Below, piece by piece: positions 46,735 to 59,958 of a DNA stretch of 64,000 nucleotides. Position 1 is the stretch's first letter; the number at the start of each line of letters is the position of its first letter. Position numbers and translations under genes: made by a program. The stretch comes from Corylus avellana (taxonomy: Eukaryota; Streptophyta; Magnoliopsida; Fagales; Betulaceae). The notes under the pieces were generated by a model. The model was not told the DNA's origin, searched no databases, and saw only the letters and a program-made list of their open reading frames with translations. The stretch is from the NCBI RefSeq assembly GCF_901000735.1, contig NC_081551.1, positions 5,879,420-5,943,419 on the forward strand, given 5' to 3'.

Positions 46735-49700
46735 ATGGGATGTGTTCAGGCAAAGGCTTCTCCTCATCAGGGCATCGAGAAGTTGAAATTGGATGGTGGG
46801 TATGTTAAGGAGGCCAGCGGAGGGATACCCGTTACTCACAAACAGCTTGGGAAGGTTCAGGCCAGTAAGGAGCTAACGAGGCTTCTTCAATCGGGTGATC
46901 TCGGCCTGAAAGATAAGCATACTGTGAGAGTGGAGGCAGCTGGTAGTGGTGGTGGTGCCGAAGGAGAGGCGGAGAGGGAGAGGAGTGGTGGCAGCCGGAA
47001 TGTGTCGAAGAGGGTTGTGCCAAAGAAGATTGGAGAAGATGAGCTGGTTGATGGGTGGCCCAAGTGGCTAGTTGATAATGTGTCTGCAGGTCTGTTGGAG
47101 GGTTTGGTTCCCACGAGTGCTGATTCCTATGATAAACTTGCTAAGGTTAGTGTTGATGTTGCGATAGCAAGTGTTCCACCTGCTTAAGTACAATCTTTTA
47201 TATATATAAGTTTTTGGACACTTTCTCCGATTGTACTTGAACCATGTGGGACAATTATGATCGTAAAAGTTGTTATTGACTTTGATATTACATGATCTTT
47301 TCTTTTATTAGGATACGAGCGAAATTTTTGTTTCATATTCACTATATTGTCAAATTGATATTGCTTCAATTCTATGAGAAGTGGCACTCTCAGTAAAGAA
47401 ATCTGTTTAACTGCATTTGCAAATTAGGATTTCAAATGAAGAGATTTGGATTTCAATTTCTGATATAGACAATACTCATACGCATTTCTCTGGAGTGCCT
47501 ACTCTGATGTCGCAGTGAAAATTATTATAGAATGTTGCTTGTACTTTAATTTATTATTTCATCCGATAGTGATTTTTACTTTTACGTTAGGGAATTAGCA
47601 ATTGGGAGTGTGTAACATTCCTCGTATATAGGAGACAACTAATCATAGAGTCAAGAGAAGAACATCTTACTCCAAGGGGTGGGAAAGGCTTCATTTGTCA
47701 CCCTTCTTAAGCATTCCAAATATTTGTCATCTCTTTTGCCTTATTCTTTGCAAGGGTTGTTAAATTACCAGTTATGTCAAAAGCTTAAGTTGAATCATTT
47801 AGTTAATGTTTTAACAAGACTCAAATTAACAAGGGATAGGGAGATAGAAAGATGTTGTCTGAATTGGGTTTGGATTTTTGGTTTTGCAGATCGGGCAAGG
47901 AACTTATAGCAATGTGTACAAAGCTCGAGATAGGATCACTAAAAAGATTGTGGCTTTGAAGAAAGTGCGGTTCGACACATCGGAGCCGGAGAGTGTCAAG
48001 TTTATGGCAAGAGAGATAACGATGCTAAAGAGGCTAGATCATCCCAACATCATCAAGCTTGAAGGACTAGCCACATCGAGGATGCAGTATAGTCTTTATC
48101 TGGTCTTCGATTTCATGCAGTCAGACTTAACTAAAATTATCTCAGGTCCTGGTGGCAGGCTCAATGAAGCACAGGTTGGCATTTTTCCTCCCCAACTGAG
48201 TATTCCTGAATTCTTAGCTGCCCAAAAAGGTGGGGAATTCTTGAAGTGATAAGAACAGCATCTTGAATAGTAGGTAAAAGTTCCAAAATGATATTGATCA
48301 GGTGGGAAACCATTTGTATCAAGCCCCAAACTAAAATTGAGCAGATGCTAACTATAACTGAAACATTCTAACAAAGTATGTCAACAACATTCTGGGGGTG
48401 AGGCAAGCCATTTTAAACAACTTACCTTTTTATTTTCCAAAATATAGGCTTCACAATACACTTAGAAAATGTGAATTTAACATAAAATGTTAAGCAATAT
48501 TTCTACCCAACAATATCCAAATATTGTCATGAACATATATAATATTTTACTGTGACCAACCACATTACTTCATCAATTTCAAACAGTACTAAAATCATAT
48601 CCCTAGAGTATATTATGATTTGAATGAAAAACTTTAAAGTGACAAAGAAGCATAACTATATAACACACTTATGAACTATTATGTACTTAATGAGATTTCC
48701 TATAGTTCATATAAATTGCACCACTTGGCGAACTGTATCACAATGATTTGGGTATTTTCTGATGCAGGTCAAGTGCTATATGCAGCAGATACTTTCTGGT
48801 CTCCAACACTGCCATGAGAATGGAGTTTTACATCGAGACATCAAACCTTCCAACTTGTTAATAGACAAATATGGAGTGTTAAAAATTGCTGATTTTGGGC
48901 TTGCAAATCTTTTTGTTCCTAACCAAAAACGCCCCCTTACAAGTCGAGTTGTGACACTCTGGTACAGGGCTCCAGAGCTACTGTTAGGTTCCACAGATTA
49001 TGCAGTTGGTATTGATCTTTGGAGTGCAGGATGCCTATTGGCGGAGATGTTTGTTGGAAGGCCAATTATGCCCGGGAGAACAGAGGTAGAATCCTTCCAG
49101 GGACACATATGCATTTAGACTTCATTTTGGACACCACTTGGAACCAAAACCATTTATAATAGATGTGTTGGGGGCATTCCATGAAATTTTGTATGCTCAA
49201 TGGTATTCTCATGTTTCCATGCATTGCAGAGTTACTACCTTTTCCAAGGGGACATGCACTCAATGATTTTATACTGACCATATTTTTGAAGTTTATTAAC
49301 TCTTCATTGTACTCAGGTTGAGCAGCTCCATAAGATCTTCAAACTTTGTGGTAAACCATCGGAGGAGGACTATTGGAAGAAAATGAAGCTGCCAACAACC
49401 TTCCGACCACTGTCGCATTATAAACCTAGTTTCCAAGAAGCCTTCAGGGCTTTTCCTACCTCTTCATTTGGTCTTTTGACAACACTTCTTGCTCTTGATC
49501 CAACCTCTCGTGGCAGTGCTGCTTCTGCTCTCCAAAATGAAGTAAGTAAACATGGCATCTCTGTAGTCGTTGCTAGCGGTATTACTGGTTCTCAGACCTT
49601 TCTTTGGCTGACTAAGGCTTTGGACTAAAAGTTCAGATTTTTTTTTTTTTTTTTTTGATCAGTAAAAAAGGCTTAGAGAATTAAGAGTATTGTCTCTTTT

Positions 49701-52700
49701 GTCCAATTATATTTTTGTGTGTGAGTGAGATTTGAGTGTATTGGAGCTTTTGGGTTTGAGTGATGTTCTCTATACTACTCTTTGTACTCCATCATTTTGT
49801 TAGTGAATTTCCTCTGGATTGTCTTCGCCTGTGGAGATAGGCTTACTAAGCCGAACCACATAAGTCTTGGTGTCTTATGTGATTGTGCTTATTTTCTGCT
49901 TCTTTGGTGATCCTGAAATTTAGTTTGTCACAACAAAAATATTTTATCCTTGTTAAAACCAGAGACAAAGCAAAATGAGTTATTGTCTGAATTATTTTAA
50001 TTTTCCTATTCCTTTCTCTGATTTGTAGGTAACTAAAGTGATTCTGAGTTTTTACTCACTAGCGTATCATGATGATTTTATGCTCAATAACCCAGGTTAT
50101 TATACCTGCCATTTTTGTTAGCAACAATAAACATCATTTTGGTATAAAAATAAAAAATAAAAGAACCCGGGACTTGGTCAATATGGGTCTTCTCATTGGC
50201 TTTAGCAACCTTAAGTGGTTCATCATGCTAAATCAAAATGACATACCATGAAGAATACTTTGCTTCTGAACTTGATTAACATTTAAGAGAAACACATGGG
50301 AAAAATTGAAGGTTATTTGAAACATGAAGTATAGGCTGTCTCTTTAAATTGAACTTTTACTCTGGAAGCAAATTGAACAAATATAGAAAAAGAGGAATAG
50401 AAAGTGTTCCTTATGAACTTTTCTATGATCTTCCTGGTGCTTATATGCATTACATGTCATCAAAATATTCCACACAGTATTCTGAATAGTTCTTTCTGCT
50501 TTCAGTTCTTTACTTCGAGTCCCTTGGCATGTGACCTTTCAGCTCTACCAGCACCTGGGAAAGAAAAGGATGAATCTCGAACCAGTACTCGTAAGAAGTA
50601 AGCTATTAGTTCATAACATGAAATTCTTTTCCTCAATAATCTGATGAATAGTTTTTATGTAGGGATCATGATGTCTTCATCAGGCTGATCTTTAAGATAA
50701 TAAAGAGAAAGAAGATCAGGAAACCTAAATCAAGCATTTGAATTTAAATGTATTAATGTGTTATATTTTGTTATTAATTTTTCTTTTCTAATTAAGATTT
50801 TAGCAGCATGGAAAATTGTTTTTGTTGTAACAAGTAAAATCCTAACAATTATTTACTGATGCTTTTTGTATTAATATTCTATGTCCATCACCTTCTAAAT
50901 TTTCCATTTCCTTCCTATGATAGATATTAGATTTTCTGAATTTCATTTCTTTCGTGGTGTTAACTGCCAAATTTGTAAGTAGCATGTCTAAAAGTTTCAA
51001 TGAGAAGTGAAAAATGCATCATGTTTTTAGCTGCACTTTGGAGGTAAAACTTCATCCTCTTTATTTAAGTTACTGCAGAGGTGAAGTCCTCCCTACTAAT
51101 GAGAGTTGGAAACACAAAGGAATGTGTTTTTGAATCCCACTGGCCTTTTTAAATCATCAAAAATACCAATTAATTTCATTTAAACGCTACCAAATCCTGC
51201 AAAAGCTAAGGTTTCTTGGGAGTTAATTTGTGTTCCAAAGAAGGAAGGTGGTTTAAGGTTGAAGAGGATAGAGGATTGGAATGAGGCAGCAATTTTGAAG
51301 CACATCTGGAATTTATACACTAGATCAGGTTCTTTTTGGGTGGCCTGGGTCAATTAAACCTTCTTAAAAGGGAGATGTTTTTGGCTGCCTAAAGTGCTGC
51401 AAAATGCTACATGAGCTGGAGGAAGATTCTCAAGCTTAGGGACACAGCAAAACAAGTCCTAAAATTCTTGGTAGGTGGCGGTAGCAGCATATACTTATGG
51501 TTGGATTTTTGGCATCCGGATGGTATACTCTATGATCAGTATGGTTATATAGTATTTTATGATGCAAGGAATAAATTGGATGTAAAATTATCAAGTATTA
51601 TTAAAAGGAAGGAGTGGGAATGGCTACCTGCTAGGTCTGAAAGTTTGATTAACATACAAGGTAAGCTAAGCTGCCTTTGGTAACACTAGGGGTTAGTGAC
51701 AAACCTTTATGGATGGTTTCAAAGTCAAACAGTTATACGAGCAGGGAAACTTGGGAAGCAATTCGGGAGAAGCAGCCAAGGGTTGAATGATGGAAGTTGA
51801 TTTGGTTCTCCATGGCTATTCCAAAACATGCATTTTGTATTGTGGCTCGCGGTAAAAAACTGATTCTCAACAGGCGTAGAATGTTGAAGCGGGGCTTTAA
51901 AGGTGAGTTAAAAATGTTTGTTTTGTAGAAATTTCATTGAATGTGGAGACCACTTGTTCTTTGATTGTGGCTTTAGTAAAACGTTATGGAGGGAAGTGAT
52001 GCAGAAATGCCTTTAGATTGATATTCCTACTAGTTGGGAGGAAATTTGAAGTAAAGGGATTAGGGAATGGAGGATAAGAGCTTAAAAGCTGTGGTATGCA
52101 AGTTGGCTAGGGTTGCAGCAGTTTATAACATTTGGAGGCAGAGAAATGATGTTAAACATGGGAACCAAATAAATTTAGAAGAGAAAGCTTTGCAGAAGAT
52201 ATGCTGGGAAGTAAGGAGCAGAATTGTGGGGAAGGGGAAATTTAAGGCAACTGATGAGAATGTGGCTATTTGTAGTAGTTGGGTATCTCTCAAAATGCTT
52301 TGCATTAATGGCTACTGGTGTCTATTAATAGAATGGGTGTATGGGGGCTTTTCTGTATAAAGCAGATAATGTTGTTTGTAGAAAGGTGAGTTGTGCATTT
52401 GTTGTTAGTTAAGGGAATCTTGATGCATTTTGTAGGTAAATGTGTTGTTTAGAACTAGTGTTTTCAGTAGTTGCTGGAATGTGTTTGTAATTGTTGTTGA
52501 TTGTAGAGTGGTTGCTTGTAATTGATGCTCTGGTTAGCATAAGGGGTTCCAACATCTTTCTGGAGTGTGTAGTATTCGTTCTTTTGTTGGTAATAAAAAT
52601 TCATTCATCAAAAAAAGAGAAAAAGAAAAAATGCTACCAAAACCTTCATAGGCACTTTACCATGTAAATTACAATGGGTTGTACTTGTATCAAATTCCAT

Positions 52701-53747
52701 GGGATGTCCAAACACCATGAGTTACTTCATTGTGCTTTTCCATCTTACAGGCGCAGGCCTAAAACAAAGAAACCATCTCAAACAAGTCATGAAGGTGATC
52801 GGACAAAGGCCCTAATTGCACACGCCAGTGGACATTTTGACGCTTCGAAAGAGGTAAAGCATCTTGAAGGAATACCTTTCGAGCAACATTTTCAGTTGAG
52901 GTTTATATTCTCATTAAGTGGGTGTTCACTCTTTCTGTGAAAAATAGAATTCTGTTGGGTATTGAAGAGAAGTATTCATTTGAGTTCAAATGATGCATCA
53001 AACTTCCAACCATTGGTCATATTTTTAGTTACAAAATAATGTTTCTGTTAACAGTTTTAGCCAAATCACACTATCCGATTGTTATTTTAGCTAAATTACA
53101 CCTTGGCTCCACTAAAATTATCCTTTTAGTCAGATGTTTTCTTGGAACATTTCCTATAGCCCTATAGGAGAAATCCTTAAGAGAGCAAGTAAGACCTTTT
53201 CTTTCAAAGGAGATAGTAATAGGGCAATGGCTAATTATCACTCCTTTCATTGCTGCTACAGAATATCTTTAATCTAATCAATAGACCAATTAAAGATTAT
53301 TTTCTTTAACTAAGCTGAATTCCTCTTTCATTATAATAATAATAATTATTATTATTATTATTATTATTATTACTTTTCCTTTAGCTTCTGCAGTGGAAGA
53401 ATGAAGAGCCACACATGCATAGCCAAGACATGGGTTACAGTGCAAGCAGCACTTCCTCTAGTGTACAAACGATTAGGCATCAAGGGATCCTGCATGAATC
53501 CCTATCCCCAGTTCTTCGTTCTCATAAAATACTATCACCAAAAACTGAGGGTCATCATAATGCTCTCAAGAACATCAAGAATCTTACCCTTTTGCAGGCC
53601 TCTATAACAGATATCATCAACCCCAATGAAGGCAGCATATTTGCTCAATATCGCAGGTCTCTTTCTGAAATGGATTTCCGAAATCGCGACCCAGATAAGA
53701 TATCAAAATCCTTTCGACTCAATACAGATTCTCAAGATGATACATAA
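46735..53747 (+). CDS. CDK-like Ser/Thr protein kinase (At1g54610/IBS1-type)
   Basis: Seven exons (46735-47145, 47890-48174, 48768-49085, 49317-49541, 50506-50597, 52751-52853, 53385-53747) join in frame to 1797 nt and 598 residues. The protein starts MGC, a myristoylation and palmitoylation context, so it may be membrane-bound. The N-terminal 137 residues are low-complexity. The kinase starts at IGQGTYSNVYKA (138-149), with lysine K161, the CDK-type helix ESVKFMAREI in place of PSTAIRE, HRDIKPSN (254-261), DFGLAN (274-279) and TLWYRAPELLLG. The tail is basic (RRRPKTKKP) and Ser-rich. The family is the plant CDKC-related group of unclear cyclin dependence. Members such as IBS1 act in defence priming. 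Intron 5 contains a LINE insertion and intron 1 a TRIM-type solo LTR. All splice sites are canonical and the kinase motifs are complete. Confidence 0.93.
47758..47816. mobile_element. Solo LTR-like remnant of the TRIM family in kinase intron 1
   Basis: These 59 bases (TGTTAAATTACCAGTTATGT ... TTTTAACA) match the 77-bp LTR of the TRIM at 32818-33099 except for a missing central stretch of about 18 bases. TG and CA ends are present. No clean 5-bp target duplication (AGGGT against AGACT). Confidence 0.5.
51195..52632 (+). mobile_element. 5'-truncated LINE fragment in kinase intron 5
   Basis: Plus-strand frames carry the 3' end of an L1-type ORF2: PKKEGGLRLKRIEDWNEAAI near 51240, SSIYLWLDFWHPDGILYD in 51411-51683, a zinc-binding tail around 51800-52000, and NIWRQRNDVKHGNQI in 52067-52360. 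Stops and frameshifts interrupt it. It ends in an A-rich tail near 52610-52630. GCTACCAAA occurs just before (51186-51194) and just after (52633-52641) and is a likely 9-bp target duplication. The fragment is in the same orientation as the host gene. Confidence 0.8.
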
Positions 53748-54095
53748 TATTCTGAGTTGTACGTTTCATTCTTCTTTTCTTAGCTTTTTTGTTACCATCT
53801 TTAACTTGTAAGCTGGCCTATATAAACTGAGTTCCATATAGATAATTGTCTGGAAAATAATAAGAGAAGATCATGTTGGCAGAAAATAAACTCATTCAGA
53901 AGCAATATATATATATATATATATATATTGCATTATATCTGCGAAATTTTGGAAATATGTTTTGGGTTTGCTTGCAAGTAAAGGTAAGAATGATCCTCCC
54001 ATGAACTTTATGAACAGATTAGATATCACAGAACATTCTTGAGACAAATTATTTATGTATTAAGAGAAAGAGAACAAATGATGATTTGATGTTCT

Positions 54096-54410
54096 TCACT
54101 CGTCTTCGAAGTTATCTGTAAACTTGCTCTTGATCCACTTGAAGCTGTTGCGGAAAGAAGATTTGAGCTTCCCTTCCATGGCGTACATGTTGTAGGATGC
54201 CACCCTTTTCCTCCTCTTGAGCTCTGGATTCCCAGATGCCCCCAAAGCAGCATCTCTGTTGCGATTTGCGCCATTGAAGCTGAAAGACTTGGACCTGTCA
54301 AGCTCGAAAGCTGATCGTATGTCTGTGTAGGGGGTGGAGTAGTAGCCTGAAAATGATTTGCTCTTTTCCATGGCCTCAAAAAATGCTATAGGATTTTGCC
54401 TTGCTTCCAC
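54096..54410 (-). CDS. DUF3511 domain protein
   Basis: A single-exon gene of 104 residues. The C-terminal half carries the plant DUF3511 signature: RRKRVASYNMYAMEGKLKSS followed by FRNSFKWIKSKFTD. The N-terminal half is Ser-, Phe- and Tyr-rich (EKSKSFSGYYSTPYTDIRSA) and probably unstructured. The biochemical function of the family is unknown. It starts at the first ATG of the frame (MEARQNPIAFFEAM), and the frame is intact. It is convergent with the CDK-like kinase gene, whose stop codon is about 350 bases away. A frame on the same strand at 54053-54379 is a shadow. Confidence 0.9.
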   Translation of the reverse strand: MEARQNPIAFFEAMEKSKSFSGYYSTPYTDIRSAFELDRSKSFSFNGANRNRDAALGASGNPELKRRKRVASYNMYAMEGKLKSSFRNSFKWIKSKFTDNFEDE

Positions 54411-56367
54411 TTACATCATTATTTTTAAGGAAGAGAGAATTCTGGAATAATGTTAATATTGGGATAATGTTTTTATACACAACATGAGTGGTGTGCACGG
54501 GCCATGACTACGTTTTAGTTGATGATTAAATATTGAATCTGTGGAGATACTTCATAAGGAGATGATTCGATGCAATATAGGCATGTTTAATTTAGTGGCA
54601 GACAATAATTCTTGAGTCTTTTAAGTGCTTGAATGTAGTGTGGGATATTGTAGGAGGTGTTTTCTGAGTATTTCGGGGCAAACATGATCTGTATAGTGGG
54701 TAAAACGTAAAAATGCAATTTTTGTATTGTTAGAACAGTTGCGAACTAGTGGTTTGAGGCACTTGCAAAGAAAGGTGAGAGATGAGCAAAATAGCGGGTT
54801 GGAGTGGGCCGGCGGGAGATAGCTCTGATGTCTAAGTTAATATATTCGAGGAGAATAATATCAGAGAATAGTATATAGAGAGAAAGAAACGAAGATCCTT
54901 TTTTACCTGTTGTTCATCTTTTTGATATCAATTTGTCATAGCCGCTCTTCGTGTAGCACTCATTGGTTGGAGGTCGTTCTGCCATGGTGTTTCTTAGGCC
55001 GCGTGACTCTTGCAAACCCTCATTTCTTCCTGGGATCACGGGGACCGATGTTGATGCCTTAAGAGATAGGATCCGGTGTGGAGCTAGGTGTGGCTGTATC
55101 TTGGTCCATTGGTCGATGGGCTAGGTATTCAGGTTGGCAGGTCCAACACATGATATGGCAGTCATGACAAAAATAACTTTTTCACTCATTTCGCACCATA
55201 CAAACATATGATCATTTGTAAATATCTCTAATTTAATGTTGAATATTTAAAATGAAGAAGAGAAAAAGAAACTAATCATTGATGGCTCTATATCATATGA
55301 CGTGAGGCTATGCTCCTCATGAATGGTAGCCGGAGGTGGTGGCTGAAGCTGTTGATGACAAAATGGCACCACTGATGTGTCTCATTCGGGTTTCAGTGGT
55401 GGTGGGTCATGTCTAGTTTTGCTGGGGTGGTGGAACTATAGCAGCCGTAAGAGGAGGTCTGCCAAGTGCTCATCCCATCATAATTACATAGTATTGGTGG
55501 TGAGGCCCACAAGGCCCAATTGGATTGTGGAGGACGAGTCCCACATTGGGAAGTATTTATCTTGGATCAATTATTCGATTGAAACATACTTTCACGTTGA
55601 TTATCAACATCGTATCCAATTCATTGATGGGGTTTGAAAAAATCATTGCAGATTGCATTATGGCTTGTAAGAATAAATTAACAAGGAATTTCAAAATACA
55701 ATTCGGCATGACCCAATGCTATTACTATGCATCTCTCGATTCCAAAAAAAATCCAGGATACTGGTTAATTGTATCATAACCATCATTTACATTGCTGTGC
55801 ACATTGATTATACATGGTTAATAATCTCTCCTGCAAGAGTGAATTCCAGCTGCAACACCTAGACATCCAGGACTTGAACATAATTACTGAGAGGAATTCA
55901 GCTGCACCTGTCGGTTGATACAAGATCCAAGTAGAGATGTTAAGTTTTGTTTAAATAGAGGAAACCAAACTAGGATTTGAGGGTCATGTCTTGGCAGCCA
56001 ACAGAACACAAAAGCTAAATTATCAAGTAGGAAGCATAGCAGAATTCATATCTACCTAACACTAGGCTCTGGTTGCCAAATGCCTACGAAATGTGGAAAG
56101 ATATATCAGTATCTTGGCAAACTTATAATTCTATTTCTTTCTATTTTATGTATTATTGTTAAGAACATGTAAAATTTCAGTACTTAAGTAAATATTAAAA
56201 TAGACGTCCCCTCTTTTCTCTTTTTGTTACTCATTTTTTTCTATTTCTAGTATGGTAAAATTGCATAATAGGGGAGCTCTCCCCTTGATGTAGATCGAGG
56301 GGTGCATGGGAGTTCACGAGGAAGTTGGGAGCAAACTCAAGTGTCCAGAAGACTGTTCTAGACAGGT
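54411..56367. other. Upstream region of the DUF3511 gene and intergenic DNA, no further gene seen
   Basis: The promoter of the minus-strand DUF3511 gene lies in the first few hundred bases; no TATA box could be fixed. Bases 54780-55560 are more GC-rich and look like the end of a retroelement (GGACGAGTCCCACATTGGG near 55530), but no LTR pair was found. ORFs at 55377-55637 and 55525-55779 have no domain. Confidence 0.4.
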
Positions 56368-56640
56368 GTGTTAGAACGAAATCACAAGCTCATTCAAACG
56401 AGCTATTGTAGAATACAGCAGGAGAAGCACAAAAAGGCTCGTGTGCTAACTCGTTCGAACAAAATTGCAAACAAGGCAACCAGAAGGGCTCGTTTGCTAT
56501 CTCGTCTGACCAAGATTGCAAACGAGTCAACCCAAGAAACTTCTAGAAGCCCTTGTTTGAGGTCCCGTTTGGACGAGATGAACCCAAAGGCTTCCAGTAG
56601 CTCTCGTTTGCTATCTCGTCCGAAGCTCGTTTGAACGAGG
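56368..56640. repeat. Imperfect repeats of GCTCGTTTGAACGAG type
   Basis: Four to five diverged copies of a 50-65 bp unit occur in a row, each with CTCGTTTG or ACTCGTTCG and often a GCAAAC(G/A)AG partner. The 88-codon ORF across it reflects the repeat and is not a gene. The element type is unknown. Confidence 0.5.
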
Positions 56641-56683
56641 AATAAAATGTCATATTTTTCTTTATTTTCTATGCTCGTACGGA

Positions 56684-58433
56684 TAGGGGTGTCAATACGG
56701 TTACGGTTAGCAGTTATTGCAATAACCGCTAACCGTAACTGCCTTAGCGGTTAGTAGATTTCACTAACTGCAACCACTAACGGCTAGGTAATTAGCGGTT
56801 AGGTTAGCGGCTAGTGAAATAGATAACTGCTCGCTAGTCGCTTTTTCAAAATTTGGCTTTTTAAGCTTTTTTTGGGCTTTTTTTTTTAAAAAAAATTATT
56901 GTAGCATTTTTTCCCTCATTTGTTTTTTGTATTTTTAGTGTCTTCTTAGGCCCAATTGCTATAAAAGAGCCCATATTGAAAAATAAAAAATATTTGACCC
57001 CAAATTTACATTTACTTGTACTTTTAAAAAATTCCTTAAATATTAAATCATAACCGGTTAACTTTTTTTTTTTTTTTAAAAAAAACACATACACACAAAC
57101 ACTATATATATATAAAATTCAACACAACATATAAAAGAAGTTCAAATAAACATATGATATATATGATTATATGTCATATTATATATGATCATATGTATTA
57201 TTTGTTATTATATAATCATATGATTTAATGATCAATTCATCATGTGATATAATCATATCAATTATAGTGATAATGTTACTAAAATTAGAATGATAATACA
57301 TTAATACTTCATTGTCAATTATAATGACAATGTGTTTATAAGTGACACATTGTTTAATCCAATGTCAATTACTTAATTTGATATTATACGAATCACATTA
57401 TCATTATACATTAATAATATGATTAACTTGAATAAAGTATTTGAATTTTCATTGAATCATATGATTAAGTATTGATATTATACATTTATATTATTCATAT
57501 GCATATATGTATAATTATAATTTATAACATATGTAGACTTATAAGTTTATAACATACATTGGAACTAAGTCTCTAGGTACTTAATTGTTGTATTAGTATG
57601 AATTGGTATACTTATGACTTATGTCATATTATATATGTATAATTTGTTATTATATAATCATATAAATTAGAATGATAATACATTAATACTTCAATTGTGA
57701 TTATAAGTAACATATTATTGAATCTAATGCCAATTACTTAATTTGATATTATACGAATCACATTATCATTGTACATTAATAATTTGATTAATTGGAATAA
57801 AGTATTTTAATTGTCATTGAAATTCATATGATTAAGTATTGATCTTATACATTTATATTATTCATATGCATATATGTATAATTATAATTTATAACATAGA
57901 TTAGAACTAAGTCTCTAGATACTTAATTGTTATATTAGTATGAATTTGTATACTTATGAGTTAACTGGAATAAAGTATTTGAATTGTCATTGAAATTCAT
58001 ATGATTAAGTATTGATCTTATACATTTATATTATTCATATGCATATATGTATAATTATAATTTATAACATATATAGACTTATAAGTTTGTAACATACATT
58101 AGAACTAAGTCTCTAGATACTTAATTGTTGTATTAGTATGAATTGGTATACTTATGAGTTATGTCATATTATATATGTATAATTTGTTATTATATAATCA
58201 AATGATTTAATGATCAATTGATCATGTGATATAATCATATAAATTATAGCGATAATATATTAATACTCAAATTGTGATTTAATTATCTAAAAAAAAAAAT
58301 TGTGATTTAATGATAAGTGATTATGTTATTATAAGTATAAATATTACTATAATTATAATTATAAAAATATATTATATAAAAAGGCGGTTAGCTGTTAGCG
58401 GGCGGTTTCTAATCGCCTGCATTGACACTCCTA
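56684..58433. mobile_element. Non-autonomous hAT-type transposon, 1750 bp
   Basis: The ends TAGGGGTGTCAAT and ATTGACACTCCTA are terminal inverted repeats with one mismatch. They are flanked by CGTACGGA (56676-56683) and CGTACAGA (58434-58441), an 8-bp target duplication with one mismatch, as expected for hAT. Subterminal GCGGTTAG and GCTAACCG motifs are repeated at both ends. There is no transposase. The interior is AT-rich and made of tandem copies (see the repeat entry at 57170-58250). Confidence 0.88.
57170..58250. repeat. Long tandem repeats inside the hAT element
   Basis: TATGTCATATTATATATG recurs at about 57173, 57618 and 58157, and GGAATAAAGTATTT at about 57431, 57799 and 57966. This shows a unit of roughly 450 bp with one copy shortened. 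The copies are highly similar and share TAAGTCTCTAGATACTTAAT-type segments. Confidence 0.8.
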
Positions 58434-58441
58434 CGTACAGA

Positions 58442-59551
58442 CGAATAAGTGAGCCTCTTCTAATGAGTTGTATAAGTTTTGTTAAACCGACTTATTTTAA
58501 AGTTCTACTAGGTTTAGGAGTTTGTTGCTTATAAATACTTGTTAGACAACCTAAAATGGAGCTTTGATATATTTGAATAGTTTCAATAAGGAAATTCATA
58601 CCGAGTTTTTCTTCTATTTTCCTCTATCCCCTCGATAGAATCTTAGTTGTTGAGAAGAGTTTTGAGTTATTTGTTGCTTGTCTTTGCAACCCACTACGTC
58701 ACACTGCATCACTCTCCTCATATCAACACCCTTCCCCACCCTCCAAGAAAAGAAATATTGGTTGAACAAGAAGGCCTCTCCCCTCTGAAGTGGGAGAAAT
58801 ACCACTTGGCTACAAAAGGCATGTGGAAGCACATTCTTACATGTTTGTGAACTAAACTTTTTCTGGTGGTGACCATCATATTTTGAGTTGTCATCAGCAA
58901 CTGTATGGCAATTTCACAAGGCAATTTAAGAATCCAATAACTTATCCAGGCGGGTCCAGATCACCTAGATTGTGTTCAGTAAACAGAAATATGTAGTTGT
59001 AAATTCAGTTCTTAAAAAAAAGAAAAAAAATAGCAATATCCTCTCTTAACTCAAAGTGGTACCCTAAAACAAAATTTCCCTTTTGAAAAACCCCCCAAGG
59101 GTTTTCCAAACAAGGCAATAGATATGCCAGTAGCAAAATAAGTCCTTCTAATATCATATATTTTATCAGCGACATACATAATTATGGACATAAAATGTCA
59201 GAGAAGCACAAAAAAGGGCTCTTTTAGATGTCCCATCACCCATGCGTATTAAACTGTATTGCTTTGCCTCAGAAAGTTTTATAGATGGAATGTAATGTAA
59301 CTGCATTCCATGAGTTCGCAGTTCTAATCCAATAATCTATGTTGTGGAGATTGATCAAAGTTCTGCAAACAGCATATAGAAAATTAATGCCATTTGTGTA
59401 TTTTTTTATTTTATTTTTATAAATAAGAATCGTATGAGTACATTTAACAAACAAGTACAAAAAACCCATATTGAACAGTGCAACACAGGTCTACACAATG
59501 TAGCGTCGCATCAATCAAGGGGCCTCAAGATAAAATCAGGTTCAAATCGAC
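58442..59551. other. Intergenic, no gene seen
   Basis: ORFs near 58614-58924 overlap on both strands and have no domain. From about 59400 the sequence is AT-rich and leads into the viral-like cluster. Nothing else can be supported. Confidence 0.45.
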
Positions 59552-59958
59552 AGTCTTCTTGTTCTTTTGATTTGGTCAGGATAGAACAAGTTTTTGGATT
59601 GCAGCAAGATTCAGGACAACCAAAATTGACACAATTTACAGAAATATCAGAGGCAGAGTGATAATTAGAATCAGAGGAAGATAGAGAATCATTATCAGAA
59701 GAATAATCAGAAAATGCATTGTTTTGAAAAATTCTAAAGATTTTTTGCTTATATTTTTTAATGACGATGATAAGCAAAAAATCTTTAGAATTTTTCAAAA
59801 CAATGCATTTTCTGATTATTCTTCTGATAATGATTTTCTATCTTCCTCTGATTCTGATTATCACTCTGCCTCTAATATTGTGTCAATTTTGGTTGTACTG
59901 AATCTTGCTGCAATCCAAAAACTTATTCTGTCCTGACCAAATCAGAAGAACAAGAAGA
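59552..59958. repeat. Head-to-head inverted junction of pararetrovirus-like gag sequence
   Basis: The left arm (59552-59752, minus-strand coding sense) and right arm (59770-59958, plus sense) are near-perfect reverse complements around a 17-base loop. Both encode the same acidic Ser/Asp-rich segment (for example NAFSDYSSDND). The left arm also keeps a Cys-rich stretch, CPESCCNPKTC, which may be a decayed zinc knuckle. The right arm has lost a few bases and is frameshifted. The element therefore ends here against an inverted copy of itself. Confidence 0.85.

Noticed and set aside
58614..58924. Overlapping ORFs on both strands
   Set aside because: No domain on either strand, no plausible splice neighbours.
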